NCBI GenBank assembly: GCA_031404455.1
Contig: JANNHP010000090.1
Span: forward strand, 1 to 33,626
Source of the DNA: JANNHP01 sp031404455
Lineage (GTDB): Bacteria; Planctomycetota; JAJSAM01; JAJVHW01
DNA: 33,626 bases
Direction: 5' to 3'
Below the pieces are notes generated by a model that did not search any database, was not told the origin of the DNA, and worked only from the letters and a program-made list of their open reading frames with translations. Shown in pieces: positions 23,262-33,000 of the stretch (positions are counted from its first letter, which is position 1; the number at the start of each line of letters is the position of its first letter). The translations under genes and the position numbers were made by a program.

Positions 23262-24974
23262 TCACCGCACGCGCACGAGGATGACGAGCTCGCGTCCCGC
23301 GCCGAGGAGGCTCCCGCCCGCGCGACGCAGCGATCCCGAGCCGCCTTCCCCGAGCGGGACCGACTCGACGACCTGCATCTGCGCCACGACCGGCTTCTCG
23401 ACCGCGACGCGCTCGGGCGGCAGAGCGGGGTCGACGAGGACCGGCTGGTCCTTCTCGGACTGGATTCCCTGCGAACCGCGTCCGACCGCGAGCTGGATCG
23501 TCTGGCGGTCCATCCGGTCGAGCCTCCTCAGGTCGAGGTCCACGTCGACGGAGCGCTCGCGCGGGGTCAGGTTGAGGAAGTGCCCCGTGACCACCGGCGA
23601 GAACAGCGGGTCGGGGATGCGGGCGCTCTGCGCGACCTCCACGTCCCAGTCGCCGAGGAACCGCCGCTCCGTGCCGCCGGTGCTCGCGAGCGGCAGGCCG
23701 AGAGTCGCGGTCCCTGAGAACCCGGCGACCGCGAAGGCGCCCGCGGGCAGCGGCGCGTCGAGCGACACCACGGCGCCGGCGGGCGCGTTGACGGCGAGAC
23801 ACTCCACTCGCGCCGCCCTCATCATCGAATCCGCCGCGTCGCACATCCGCTCGAACTGCTGCGCCGACGAGAGCGGCGGCGCGGACGGGAGCGTCAGGAC
23901 GAACTCGCGGCTCTGGACCGAGAGCAGGTAGATCGGGTCGCGGAAGGCCGTGGCGACGATCTCGTCGGCGCTCGTCGTGCGCTCCGGCAGCGCGTCCCAG
24001 GAATCGACCTCCTCCTGGTGCGGCAGGTCGACGCCGCGCACGTGGGCGAACCCCATGAACGCCGAGCGGAAGAGCGGCGACACCACGATCGCGGGATCTC
24101 CCGGCGGCCGCGGGAGCGCCCACGCCGCCTCGACGCGCAGGACCATCCGCGCGCCGTCCCGGCCGGTCCACGACGTCTCCGACGCGCGGCCGTTCCCGAC
24201 CCGGATGCACGCGGCCACCTCGTCGAATGCCACGGCGCAGCGGTCCGCGCGGCCGAAGCCGTCGTGGCCGAGGTCGATCTGCGCTTCGTCGAGCGGCCGT
24301 GCGACCCGGGCGATCGCCTCGACGATTGCCGTGCGGCCGTCGGGCATCGGCGTCACGCAGAGCTCGGCCGAGGCGCCGGTCCTGAGGATCGCGAGGATCG
24401 GGTCGCCGATGGAGGACGCCTGCGCGATCTCCACGTCGTAGTCGGCGACGACCTGCCGCTCGACGGCGTCCGCGAGGACGAGCGTACGGGCCGGATCGGC
24501 GTGCGTCTGCGCCGCGAGCAGCGTCTCGGGACCGGCGACGCCCGGGCCGCCGGGCCAGCGCTCGATCGACACCTTCAGCGCGATCGGTTGGGGCGCCCGC
24601 CCGCGGAGGTCCGCGAGCGCCGCGGCCACGGCCGCGCGGTTCTCGGGCGCGAACGTGACCGCGCGAGCCTTGTCGTCGAACCCGGTGCGGGGCGCGTCCG
24701 GCCCGATCGACGAGTCGAGGACCGTGCACACGGACTGACCGTCGAACCACGGCGGGCAGTTGTCGTCGAGGCCGCTGTCGATGAGCCGTTGCTCGCCCGC
24801 GATGCGGCGGGCGGAGAACTCCACCCCGAAGGGCGACGACGACACCGACCGCGTCGCACGGCGGACGGATCCGTCGCGCGTGAGGAGGTCGCCGATCGGG
24901 ATCGAGCCCTCCTCGTCCGCGAGGGCCGCCCCAGCGATCGCGATTCCCAGCAGGACGACGGCGGTTCGACGCAT
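23262..24974 (-). CDS. Exported protein with duplicated secretin-like segment, function unknown
   Basis: The protein has 570 residues and a signal peptide (TAVVLLGIAIAGAALA, about residues 4-19). Two segments resemble each other: VVADYDVEIAQASSIGDPIL, followed by LRTGASAELCVTPMPDGRT and a stretch of beta strands (about residues 176-250), and GDWDVEVAQSARIPDPLFSP, followed by VVTGHFLNLTPRERSVDVDL (about 445-490). The V-x-x-x-P-hydrophobic pattern before LTP recalls the end of secretin domains, but no full secretin is present and I do not assign one. The last part is rich in Gly and Arg (SLRRAGGSLLGAGRELV). ATG 24974 has GAGGAGG 7 nt upstream and begins the signal peptide. It is convergent with the H1-like gene. 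Confidence 0.6.
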   Translation of the reverse strand: MRRTAVVLLGIAIAGAALADEEGSIPIGDLLTRDGSVRRATRSVSSSPFGVEFSARRIAGEQRLIDSGLDDNCPPWFDGQSVCTVLDSSIGPDAPRTGFDDKARAVTFAPENRAAVAAALADLRGRAPQPIALKVSIERWPGGPGVAGPETLLAAQTHADPARTLVLADAVERQVVADYDVEIAQASSIGDPILAILRTGASAELCVTPMPDGRTAIVEAIARVARPLDEAQIDLGHDGFGRADRCAVAFDEVAACIRVGNGRASETSWTGRDGARMVLRVEAAWALPRPPGDPAIVVSPLFRSAFMGFAHVRGVDLPHQEEVDSWDALPERTTSADEIVATAFRDPIYLLSVQSREFVLTLPSAPPLSSAQQFERMCDAADSMMRAARVECLAVNAPAGAVVSLDAPLPAGAFAVAGFSGTATLGLPLASTGGTERRFLGDWDVEVAQSARIPDPLFSPVVTGHFLNLTPRERSVDVDLDLRRLDRMDRQTIQLAVGRGSQGIQSEKDQPVLVDPALPPERVAVEKPVVAQMQVVESVPLGEGGSGSLRRAGGSLLGAGRELVILVRVR

Positions 24975-25281
24975 GGCGCCCTCCTCGTTCGCCTGCAATC
25001 GTAGCGGTTCCCACCAGACGGGGACAGCGGCACCGCGAATCGGACATCGCTCCCGTCCCGCCCCAGTCGCTCCCGCCGCGCCCGTCCCGCCCGCTGCGCC
25101 GGTCCGCGCTCTCGCCGAGACGGTGGGCCCGGGGATGCCCTGTTTCTTCGGCTGCATGCTCCGGAGCGTCGGGATACTCGTGCCCCTCATCGTCGTGACG
25201 AGCCTGTTGCTGCTCTGAATTGGTGGTCCGGGTTGGGCCGGACCGCGTCCGTCTCGTACCGGGCATACGGAAGGTGACCTC
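24975..25281. other. 307-bp divergent gap, possibly with a 27-residue hydrophobic peptide
   Basis: Between the exported protein gene and hppA. It should carry promoters for both. One open frame, 25135-25218 plus (ATG, or GTG at 25123), encodes a peptide of 27 residues ending in one membrane-helix-like stretch (VGILVPLIVVTSLLLL) with two Cys near its start. A short GGGG lies upstream, so translation is possible but unproven. Confidence 0.3.
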
Positions 25282-27597
25282 ATGGAGCTTGGAATCATCC
25301 TGGGCGTGAGCCTGCTCGGCCTCGTGGCGGCGGGCCTTCTGGCGAAGTGGGTGCTGGCCCTCGACCAGGGCCCGGAGTCGATGCAGAAGGTGGCCCGCGC
25401 GATCAAGTCCGGCGCCGAGGAGTTCCTGAGCCGGATGAACACCACGATCATCAAGATCGCGGTCCCGCTCGCGTGCCTCATCTACATCCTCTATGCGTTC
25501 ATCAGGAAGCCGACGGAGTTCGATCCGACGGGCAAGGACGGCGCGGGTGCCCTGGCACTCTGGACGGCCGGATCGTTCGTCCTCGGCGCCGCCTGCTCGA
25601 TGTTCGCCGGCTACGTCGGCATGTGGATCGCGATCCGCACGAACATCCGGACGGCGAACGCCGCCCGCACGTCGCTGAACGGCGCGTTGCAGGCCGCTCT
25701 CCGCGGCGGCGCGGTGTCGGGTCTCCTCGTCGTCGGCATGTCGCTCCTCGGCGTGGGCGGCCTCTACGCGATCGCGAACGCCATGGAGGCGACGGGCACG
25801 GGCCCCAACGCCGCGATGAAGATCCCGCTGCTGATCGTGGGCTACGGCTTCGGCGCCTCGCTCGTCGCGCTCTTCGCGCAGGTGGGCGGCGGCATCTACA
25901 CGAAGGCGGCCGACGTCGGCGCCGACCTCGTCGGCAAGGTCGAGGCGGGCATCCCCGAGGACGATCCGCGCAACCCGGCCGTCATCGCGGACCTCGTCGG
26001 CGACAACGTCGGCGACTGCGCCGGCCGCGGCGCCGACCTCTTCGAGTCCACGGCCGCCGAGAACATCGGCGCGATGATCCTCGCCGCGTCGCTCGCCGAG
26101 CACAGTCACATCGGCGGCGCCACCGCGATCGGCCTGATGATGTTCCCGCTCGTCGCGCGCGCCTTCGGCATCGTGGCGTCGATCATCGGCCTCTTCTTCG
26201 CGAACATCCGCGAGGACCAGGACCCGATGGACGGCCTGAACCGCGGCTACTACGTCACGTCGTTCCTCTCGGCGATCGGGTTCTTCGTCGCGACGAAGTG
26301 GCTGTTCGTCCCGTTCATCACCGAGGTCGCGGCCAAGCCGGGCAGCACGGTGGACGTCGGCGGATGGTGGAAGATCCTCGCCTGCGGGCTCATCGGCATC
26401 CTCACGTCGCAGGCGTTCGTCTACATCACGCAGTACTACACGGAATACAAGTACCGCCCCGTCCGAGAGATCGCCGACGCGTCGGTGACCGGCCCCGCGA
26501 CGAACATCATCTCGGGCTTCGCGGTCGGCCTCGAATCGACGCTCCTGCCGGTCATCGTCGTGTCGATCGCGCTCGTCTCGAGCTACATGTTCGGCAATTC
26601 CGCGTGTCCCGGCGGCGGGCTCTTCGGCACGGCCGTCGCCACGATGGGCATGCTCGGCACGGCGGGCTACATCCTCGCCATGGACACGTTCGGCCCGATC
26701 ACGGACAACGCGGGCGGCATCGTGGAGATGAGCGATCAGCCCGAGGACGTGAGGAAGCGCACCGACCGCCTCGATTCCTGCGGCAACACGACCAAGGCCC
26801 TCACGAAGGGCTACGCCGTCGGCTCGGCCGCCCTCGCCGCGTTCCTGCTCTTCTCCGCCTACATCGACGAGGTCCACCACTACGCGGGCAAGGACTCGAT
26901 GCCGGCGATCAACCTCAGCAAGCCCGAGGTGTTCGTGGGCGCGCTCCTCGGCGCCACGCTGGTCTTCTACTTCAGCTCGCTCACGATTCGCGCCGTCGGC
27001 CGCGCGGCGAAGTCGGTCATCGAGGCCGTACGCGAGCAGTTCGCTCCCTTCCGCGTCAACGGCGTGCTCAACCTCCCCGACAAGTTCGAGCCGGACTACA
27101 AGAAGGTCGTCGGAATCGTCACGTCGGGCGCGCTGAAGCAGATGGTGCTCCCCGGCGTGATCGTGGTCGTGATGCCGATCATCGTCGGGCTGATCTTCAA
27201 GAACATCGGCACAAGGGACGTCCTCGACGCCGCCGGAAACTGGATGCCGCTCCTCGACGCGGCGGGCAAGCCGATGCTCGACGCGGCCGGCGCCGTCCGG
27301 CACATGGCGGTCGACGCTACGCTCGGCGCCGAGGTCGTGGCCGGCTTCCTCATGGTCGGCACCATCGCGGGCATCCTGATGGCTCTCACCCTGAACAACT
27401 CGGGCGGCGCCTGGGACAACGCGAAGAAGTACATCGAGACGGGCGCGCACGGCGGGAAACGCAGCGACCCGCACAAGGCGGCCGTCGTCGGCGACACCGT
27501 CGGCGACCCGTTCAAGGACACCGCAGGCCCGTCGCTCCACGTGCTGATCAAGCTGCTGTCGACGATCACGCTCGTGCTGGCACCGCTGTTCCTCTAG
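25282..27597 (+). CDS. hppA: Membrane-bound pyrophosphatase (K+-independent H+-PPase)
   Basis: This 771-residue protein with about 15-16 membrane helices hydrolyses pyrophosphate and pumps ions across the inner membrane. The substrate site is the family signature DVGADLVGKVEAGIPEDD (about residue 211), with ADLVGDNVGDCAGRGADLFE close behind, and the second set near the end (GDTVGDPFKDTAGPS). At GNTTKALTKG (residues 501-510) the residue at the K+-dependence position is Lys505. Lys there marks the K+-independent proton pump; K+-dependent enzymes have Ala. Between two helices near residues 645-672 there is an insertion made of LDAAG repeated three times. ATG 25282 has GGAAGGTGA upstream. It generates proton-motive force from biosynthetic pyrophosphate. 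No sodium-type claim is made. Confidence 0.95.
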   Translation: MELGIILGVSLLGLVAAGLLAKWVLALDQGPESMQKVARAIKSGAEEFLSRMNTTIIKIAVPLACLIYILYAFIRKPTEFDPTGKDGAGALALWTAGSFVLGAACSMFAGYVGMWIAIRTNIRTANAARTSLNGALQAALRGGAVSGLLVVGMSLLGVGGLYAIANAMEATGTGPNAAMKIPLLIVGYGFGASLVALFAQVGGGIYTKAADVGADLVGKVEAGIPEDDPRNPAVIADLVGDNVGDCAGRGADLFESTAAENIGAMILAASLAEHSHIGGATAIGLMMFPLVARAFGIVASIIGLFFANIREDQDPMDGLNRGYYVTSFLSAIGFFVATKWLFVPFITEVAAKPGSTVDVGGWWKILACGLIGILTSQAFVYITQYYTEYKYRPVREIADASVTGPATNIISGFAVGLESTLLPVIVVSIALVSSYMFGNSACPGGGLFGTAVATMGMLGTAGYILAMDTFGPITDNAGGIVEMSDQPEDVRKRTDRLDSCGNTTKALTKGYAVGSAALAAFLLFSAYIDEVHHYAGKDSMPAINLSKPEVFVGALLGATLVFYFSSLTIRAVGRAAKSVIEAVREQFAPFRVNGVLNLPDKFEPDYKKVVGIVTSGALKQMVLPGVIVVVMPIIVGLIFKNIGTRDVLDAAGNWMPLLDAAGKPMLDAAGAVRHMAVDATLGAEVVAGFLMVGTIAGILMALTLNNSGGAWDNAKKYIETGAHGGKRSDPHKAAVVGDTVGDPFKDTAGPSLHVLIKLLSTITLVLAPLFL

Positions 27598-27675
27598 GCG
27601 CGACGAAGTTCGCCAAGGGAACCACAGGGGCGTGACGGACGGCGCCGCAGATACGATCGGGACAGGGAGGATTCC

Positions 27676-28716
27676 ATGACCCGACTTTTCCGGCGCCTCG
27701 TCCTCGCCGCGGCGCTGACCCTCTGTCTCCTGAGCACGCCCGCCGCCGCGAACCCGTACACCGCTTACTTCGACACCCTGCGCGTCAAGGTCGTCGAACT
27801 CCGGGATGCCCTCGTCGAGCCGCTCACCAAGCCCGAGCAGAAGCGCAAGGCGCTGCTCGAGAAGATCCTCGCCGCCATGGACGAGGTCTCGGCGTCCCTC
27901 GCCGGAGATCTCGCGACCGGGAAGGCCGTCGCGGCGACGGTGGTCAAGGGCCTCCTCGACGATCCCGAACTCCCCGACGTCGTCTTCGACCTCCTCACGA
28001 AACTCGGCAGCGACGTGAAGGCGCGCCTCGCCGCCCTCGAAGGGCGCGTGCGGAGTCTGCCGGGCCCGACGGTGAAGAAGGTGCAGAAGGCGCTCGACAG
28101 GGCCCTCGCGGAGCTCGCCAAGGCCGACGCGGCCGCGGTGAAGCGCGATCTCAAGAAGATGGCCGCGGCGATCCAGAAGACGAGCGGCGGCGCCGACGCC
28201 CTCGAGGGGAAGCTGCTCGCGGCGGAGCGCGCCGCGGGCATCACCTACCGTTGCCTCGTCGGGACGGGCTCGACGGTGACGGCCACCCTCGACGGCGCTG
28301 CCTTCCCGGTGGACCCGGCGCGGCTCAAGTGGGAGGCGCGGGTGTTCTGCGACGCGAGCAGCGCGTTCCTCGACCTCCACAGCTTCGAGGTGCGCCTCTA
28401 CCGGCCGACCGCCACGCCGCTCGGCGACAACGTCGACGAGCACATCCTCTTCGGCTACGGCACGGACGCCGGCGGCGGGTCTTTCCACGGAACGGACACG
28501 TACCCCTCGAGCGTCAACTACCTGAAGATCGGCGAAGGTCAGACGGTGAGCGGCACGGGCACGATCACGATCACCACGATCGACCTCGTGACGCCGCGCC
28601 TCGTCGGGTCCGCGACCGCCACCGTGCAGAACCAGATCGGCCCGGAACACACGATCACGCTGTCGTTCGACATCACGTGCCTGAAGCACGTGGACTTCTG
28701 CGGGCACAAGCGCTGA
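27676..28716 (+). CDS. Exported protein of unknown function: helical N-half, beta C-half
   Basis: The 346 residues start with a signal peptide (RRLVLAAALTLCLLSTPAAA, cleavage near 25). Residues about 30-185 are strongly helical with many Lys, Ala and Leu (KPEQKRKALLEKILAAMDEV, TVKKVQKALDRALAELAKAD) and should form coiled coil or a helical bundle. The last 150 residues are beta-rich (CLVGTGSTVTATLDGAAFPV, HSFEVRLYRPTATPLGDNVD, GTGTITITTIDLVTPRLVGS). I recognise no family. Its ribosome site is GGGAGG, 5 nt before ATG 27676. It is 78 nt after hppA on the same strand, and 48 nt ahead of the permease gene, so a shared transcript is possible. Confidence 0.7.
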   Translation: MTRLFRRLVLAAALTLCLLSTPAAANPYTAYFDTLRVKVVELRDALVEPLTKPEQKRKALLEKILAAMDEVSASLAGDLATGKAVAATVVKGLLDDPELPDVVFDLLTKLGSDVKARLAALEGRVRSLPGPTVKKVQKALDRALAELAKADAAAVKRDLKKMAAAIQKTSGGADALEGKLLAAERAAGITYRCLVGTGSTVTATLDGAAFPVDPARLKWEARVFCDASSAFLDLHSFEVRLYRPTATPLGDNVDEHILFGYGTDAGGGSFHGTDTYPSSVNYLKIGEGQTVSGTGTITITTIDLVTPRLVGSATATVQNQIGPEHTITLSFDITCLKHVDFCGHKR

Positions 28717-28764
28717 CGGCACCCCACCGACGCCGTCATCCCCCGCTGCGACACTCGCCCGCGC

Positions 28765-30009
28765 GTGTCCTCGTCCGCCCTCTCCGCCTACGCCAACCGC
28801 CGGATGGCCGTCCTCCTCGGCCTCGGCTTCGCCTCCGGCCTGCCGAGTGCGCTCACGAAGGACACGCTCGCGTCGTGGATGACGGACGCGAAGCTCGACA
28901 TGAAGACAATCGGCGCCTTCTCGCTCGTGGCACTCCCCTACTCGTTGAAGTTCCTCTGGGCGCCTTTCCTCGATCGCTACGCCCCGCCGATCCTCGGACG
29001 CCGCCGCGGGTGGCTCGTCATCGCGCAGGTCCTGGTGGCGCTCGCGATCGCCGCGATGGCGGCCATCGATCCGACGTCATCGCTCGTCGCAGTCGCCGCG
29101 GCGGCGCTCGCCCTCGCGTTCTTCAGCGCGACGCAGGACATCGTCGCCGACGGCTACCGCGCCGATGTCCTGCCCGAGCGCGAGCTCGGCGCGGGCAACG
29201 CGGTGTTCGTCACCGGATGGCGCGTCGGCTACCTCGCCTCCAGCGCGGGCGTGCTCTGGCTCGTCGGACGCGAGATGACGAGCTGGCCGCTCGCATACGT
29301 GATCGCGGCGGCGGCGATGGCCGTCGGCATCGTGACGACCCTCGCCGCTCCCGAGCCCGAGGCGCCCGCGCGCACCGAGTCGTTCCGCGAGTCCGTCGTG
29401 GCGCCGTTCCGCGAATTCGTCGCGCGGGGCGACGGCTGGGTGGTGCTCGCGTTCGCAATGGTCTTCAAGCTGCCCGACGCGGTCGTCGGCCCGCTCTCGG
29501 TGCCCTTCATGCAGAAGCTCGGGATCGCGAAGGAGGACATCGCGACCGTGCGCCAGGGACTCGGCATCCTCTTCACCGTCGCGGGAACCCTCGTCGGCGG
29601 CGGGATCGTCGCGCGCTTCGGCGTGTGGAAGCCGCTCTGGGTGTTCGGCGTCGCGCAGGCGCTCAGCAACCTCGGCTTCTGGGCGCTCGCGCGGACGGGC
29701 CCCGATCTCGACGTGATGACGTCCGTGATCGCCGTCGAGAACTTCTGCGCCGGGCTCACGACCGCGGGGTTCCTCGCCTTCCTGATGAGCCGCTGCGACA
29801 GGAGGTTCTCGGCCACGCAGTTCGCGCTGCTCACGAGCCTCATGGCGTTCGGCGCGACGGCGATCGGCTCCGTGAGCGGCGCGATCCAGGAGTCGCTCGG
29901 CTGGGAGGGCTTCTTCGCCGCGAGCGTGCTCGCGGGCGTCCCTGGGGTGCTGATGCTGCCGCTCGTCCGCGAGCGCCGGGACGCGGCGGCTACTCCGCCG
30001 GCGGCGTAG
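28765..30009 (+). CDS. ampG: AmpG-like MFS permease (muropeptide-type)
   Basis: This 414-residue MFS protein has about twelve membrane helices. GLGFASGLPSALTKDTLASW, then MTDAKLDMKTIGAFSLVALP and YSLKFLWAPFLDRYAPPILG, followed by RRRGW, fit the N-terminal region of AmpG, where the Asp in the Arg-rich loop is conserved. AmpG imports anhydro-muropeptides for wall recycling. In relatives without the full recycling set this family may carry other sugars, and no amidase or NagZ is nearby. GTG 28765 is the start that begins the helix bundle; no strong ribosome site is visible. It converges with, and overlaps by 20 nt, the DUF2339 gene. Confidence 0.82.
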   Translation: MSSSALSAYANRRMAVLLGLGFASGLPSALTKDTLASWMTDAKLDMKTIGAFSLVALPYSLKFLWAPFLDRYAPPILGRRRGWLVIAQVLVALAIAAMAAIDPTSSLVAVAAAALALAFFSATQDIVADGYRADVLPERELGAGNAVFVTGWRVGYLASSAGVLWLVGREMTSWPLAYVIAAAAMAVGIVTTLAAPEPEAPARTESFRESVVAPFREFVARGDGWVVLAFAMVFKLPDAVVGPLSVPFMQKLGIAKEDIATVRQGLGILFTVAGTLVGGGIVARFGVWKPLWVFGVAQALSNLGFWALARTGPDLDVMTSVIAVENFCAGLTTAGFLAFLMSRCDRRFSATQFALLTSLMAFGATAIGSVSGAIQESLGWEGFFAASVLAGVPGVLMLPLVRERRDAAATPPAA

Positions 30010-33000
30010 GCGGCGTCTCGCTCTTGCGCGCCCTCTGGTACAGGAAAGACGCGGCGACGAGAAGCGCGCCGAGCACGAGGAAGCTCCCGATCCGGTACAC
30101 GGCCTCGAGTTGCGCCATGTCCACGAGGAACACCTTCCCGAGCGTCAGCGCGAAGACGGCGAGGCCCATCCACCGCAGCCCCGCCTGCCTGCGCGCGAAG
30201 CCGATCCCGACGAGCGCCGCGGCGTACGCGGCCCACGCGATCGAGATCCACACGATCGCGCGGAACGCCGCCTCCTCGCGCGTGCCGGTGCCCACGTCGC
30301 AGGTGCGACCCCACGCGTGGATCTCGGACGTCAGGAAGACGAGACCCCAGATCACCGCGCAGACGTGGACCGTGTCGCGCATCTTCCCGAGGCACCGCGC
30401 CGCCACCGCGAACGCCGCTGCGAAGACCAGGAAGCAGGCCGCGAACCTCAGGTTGAGGACGAGCGGAAGCGCTGCGTTGCGCCCGTCGATCATCGTCGCG
30501 ACTCCCCAGCAGGCGGCGCCCGCCAGCGGCACGAGTGCGAGCCCGGCCTCGATGCGTTCGTCGTCGATGCCGATCCAGCGCAGCGCTCGCAGCTTCCGCG
30601 CGGCACCCATCCAGGCGATGGCGGCGGCGAAGAGCGCCCATGCGATCGTCGTCCAGTGAGCGGAGTGGAATCGTTCCACCACGGGCCAACGTCCCTGCGA
30701 GTTCTGCAACTCCTGGCGCCATTCGACCCACCAGGGGATCTCGATGGTGACGACGGTAAGCAGGTATGCGAGCCCGACGATCCGTACCGCCCGGCGGACG
30801 CCGTCGAACGGCGCGCGGCCCACGACGTGCGCGGCGATCACGATCGCGATGCCTGCCTGGAACACGCGGTTCGAGAACGGCTCGAGCGGCGAGCCCGGCG
30901 CCCACCCGTGGACCCACGTGCTCACCTGATGACGGTCGACGTGGACGGCGACGTGCCAGACGAGCGCTCCGGCGAGCGCGAGGATCGCGAGCACGCGCTC
31001 GCCGGACGCACTCCCCGTCCCGACCCAAGCAAGCGGCTTCCAGCGCCGCGCGGCCTCCGCGACCGCCAGAACGGATGCGAACGCTGCCCACGCGATCACG
31101 ATCCAGTTGCGCGCGGCGAACTGCGGGTCGTTGCGGTTGCCGTGCATGCCGACGTCGGACGTCTCGCCCCAGGCGTGGATCTCCGCCGTGACGAGCGCCA
31201 GCAGGAAGATCGCCGCCATCGTGCCGAACGAGTTCCCGGCGTTCCTCTCGTCGTCGCGGGCCGCGAACCGCGCCGCCGCCACGATGAGGATTCCCGCGAG
31301 GAACGTGGGGTTCAGCCCGATCGCGAACGGACGCGCGTGGCCGTGGATCAGCAGCGTCATGCCGAAGAGGAGCGCGAAGCCGACCGGCACGAACGCGAGC
31401 GCGCGCCCCAGCGCCGAGCCCCGGCCGAAGAGGCGCGCGGCGAGGAACCCGTACACCGCGAGCGCCGCCGCCGGGGCCACGTAGCGCAGTTCGCGATGCA
31501 GCGCGTCCAACGGGCGGAATCCGCGATAGAGATCGCCCGCGAGGACGAGCGGCAGCACGAGGAGTCCCGCCGCGGCGACGAGCGTGGACGTGGCCGGCGA
31601 AACGCCCTCGGCCTTCGACATCAGCCGTCCGGCGGCGAGGAGCGCCACGCACGGGCACGCGAACACGAAGAACCGCTCGTTCAGGAACGGCGTCGCCGCC
31701 TCGTCGAACATGCCGAGCCGGCTCGCGAGGAGATCGCCGCACGCGAGAGCGATCGTGCCGACGCCGCACGCGAGGAGGATGCCGTGGCGCGTGCGCGTCC
31801 CGGCGTAGACGACGGCGAGTCCCGCGGCGGAGAGCGCGGGCGAGACCGCGTTGCCGCTCGCGACGACGGCGATCGCCGTCGCGAACGCCGCCGCGGCGAA
31901 CCCGAGCAGGCTCTCCGACTCCGCGCGCGCGCCCTCCACGCGTTTCGCGACGAGCCTGGAAGCGAGGAAGTACATGGCGCCGAGCAGCACCACGCCGATG
32001 CCGAGTCCCCATCGGTGCGCGGGGAAGAGGAGTTCGTGACCGGCGACGCCCGACAGCGCGCCGGCGGCGACGACGCCGACGAGCGACTGCGCCGTGGGCC
32101 GCTCCTTCCGCACGATCGCTGGTGCGAGTCCGAGCGTCAGCGACGCCGCGAGGAGCGCCGCGAGGCAGGCGCACGCCACGCCGAGGTTGCTGCCCGTGGC
32201 GTAGCGGTCGAACCACACGCTCACGTACACCGCCGTCGCGAGGAGCGCCAGGAGGTCGAGTCCGTGCCACGCGCGGCGCAGGAGGACGAACAGGAGTCCC
32301 GCGTCGAGCACCGAGAGCCAGACCGTCAGCGCGACGATGTCGCCCGTCTTCCTCGAGAGGAGCCACGGCGCCATGAAGCCGCCGAGGAAACCGAGGTACG
32401 CGAGCACCGGGGCACCGCGCCGCAGCGCGAGCGCCGCGCCGCCTGCCGTGATCCCCGCCGTCAGCGCGAACGCCGCCGTCGTGCCGATCATGTCGTAGAT
32501 CGAGCACGCGAAGTAGTTCGAGAGATAGAGCGCGCCGAGTCCGAAGCCCATCAGCGCCTGACCGAAGACGTCGAAGCCGCGGCGGCGCATCCGGTCGCCG
32601 CCGAAGAGGAGCGCCGCGCCGGCGGTCACACCCATCGCGATGCGCCAACCCGCCGTGATCCAGCCGCGGTCGATCGCGTACTTCAGGAAAAACGCGATGC
32701 CGATGAGTCCGACGATCACTCCGGCGATGAGCATGACGCGGCCGCCGAGGAACGCTTCGAGCGACACCGCGGGCTTCGACGGCACAACGGCGATGGGCCT
32801 CTCGGAGACCGGCCTCGCGCGCGGCGCCGGGGCGGGCGCTGCGATCGGCGCCTCCGGCACGAGAGGCGGCGGCATCGGCAGCGGCGGCGGTTCCTCCGCC
32901 GCGACGGGATGCGTCTCGATCCACGCCGACGGCGCTGGAACGACGATCGGCGCAGGCGGGGGCGACCGGCTCTCGGCGACCGACTGGACTGCTGCGACCG

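Noticed and set aside
23014..28722. Very long minus-strand frame of about 1900 codons
   Set aside because: It runs antisense to hppA and the exported-protein genes and has biased, low-complexity composition.
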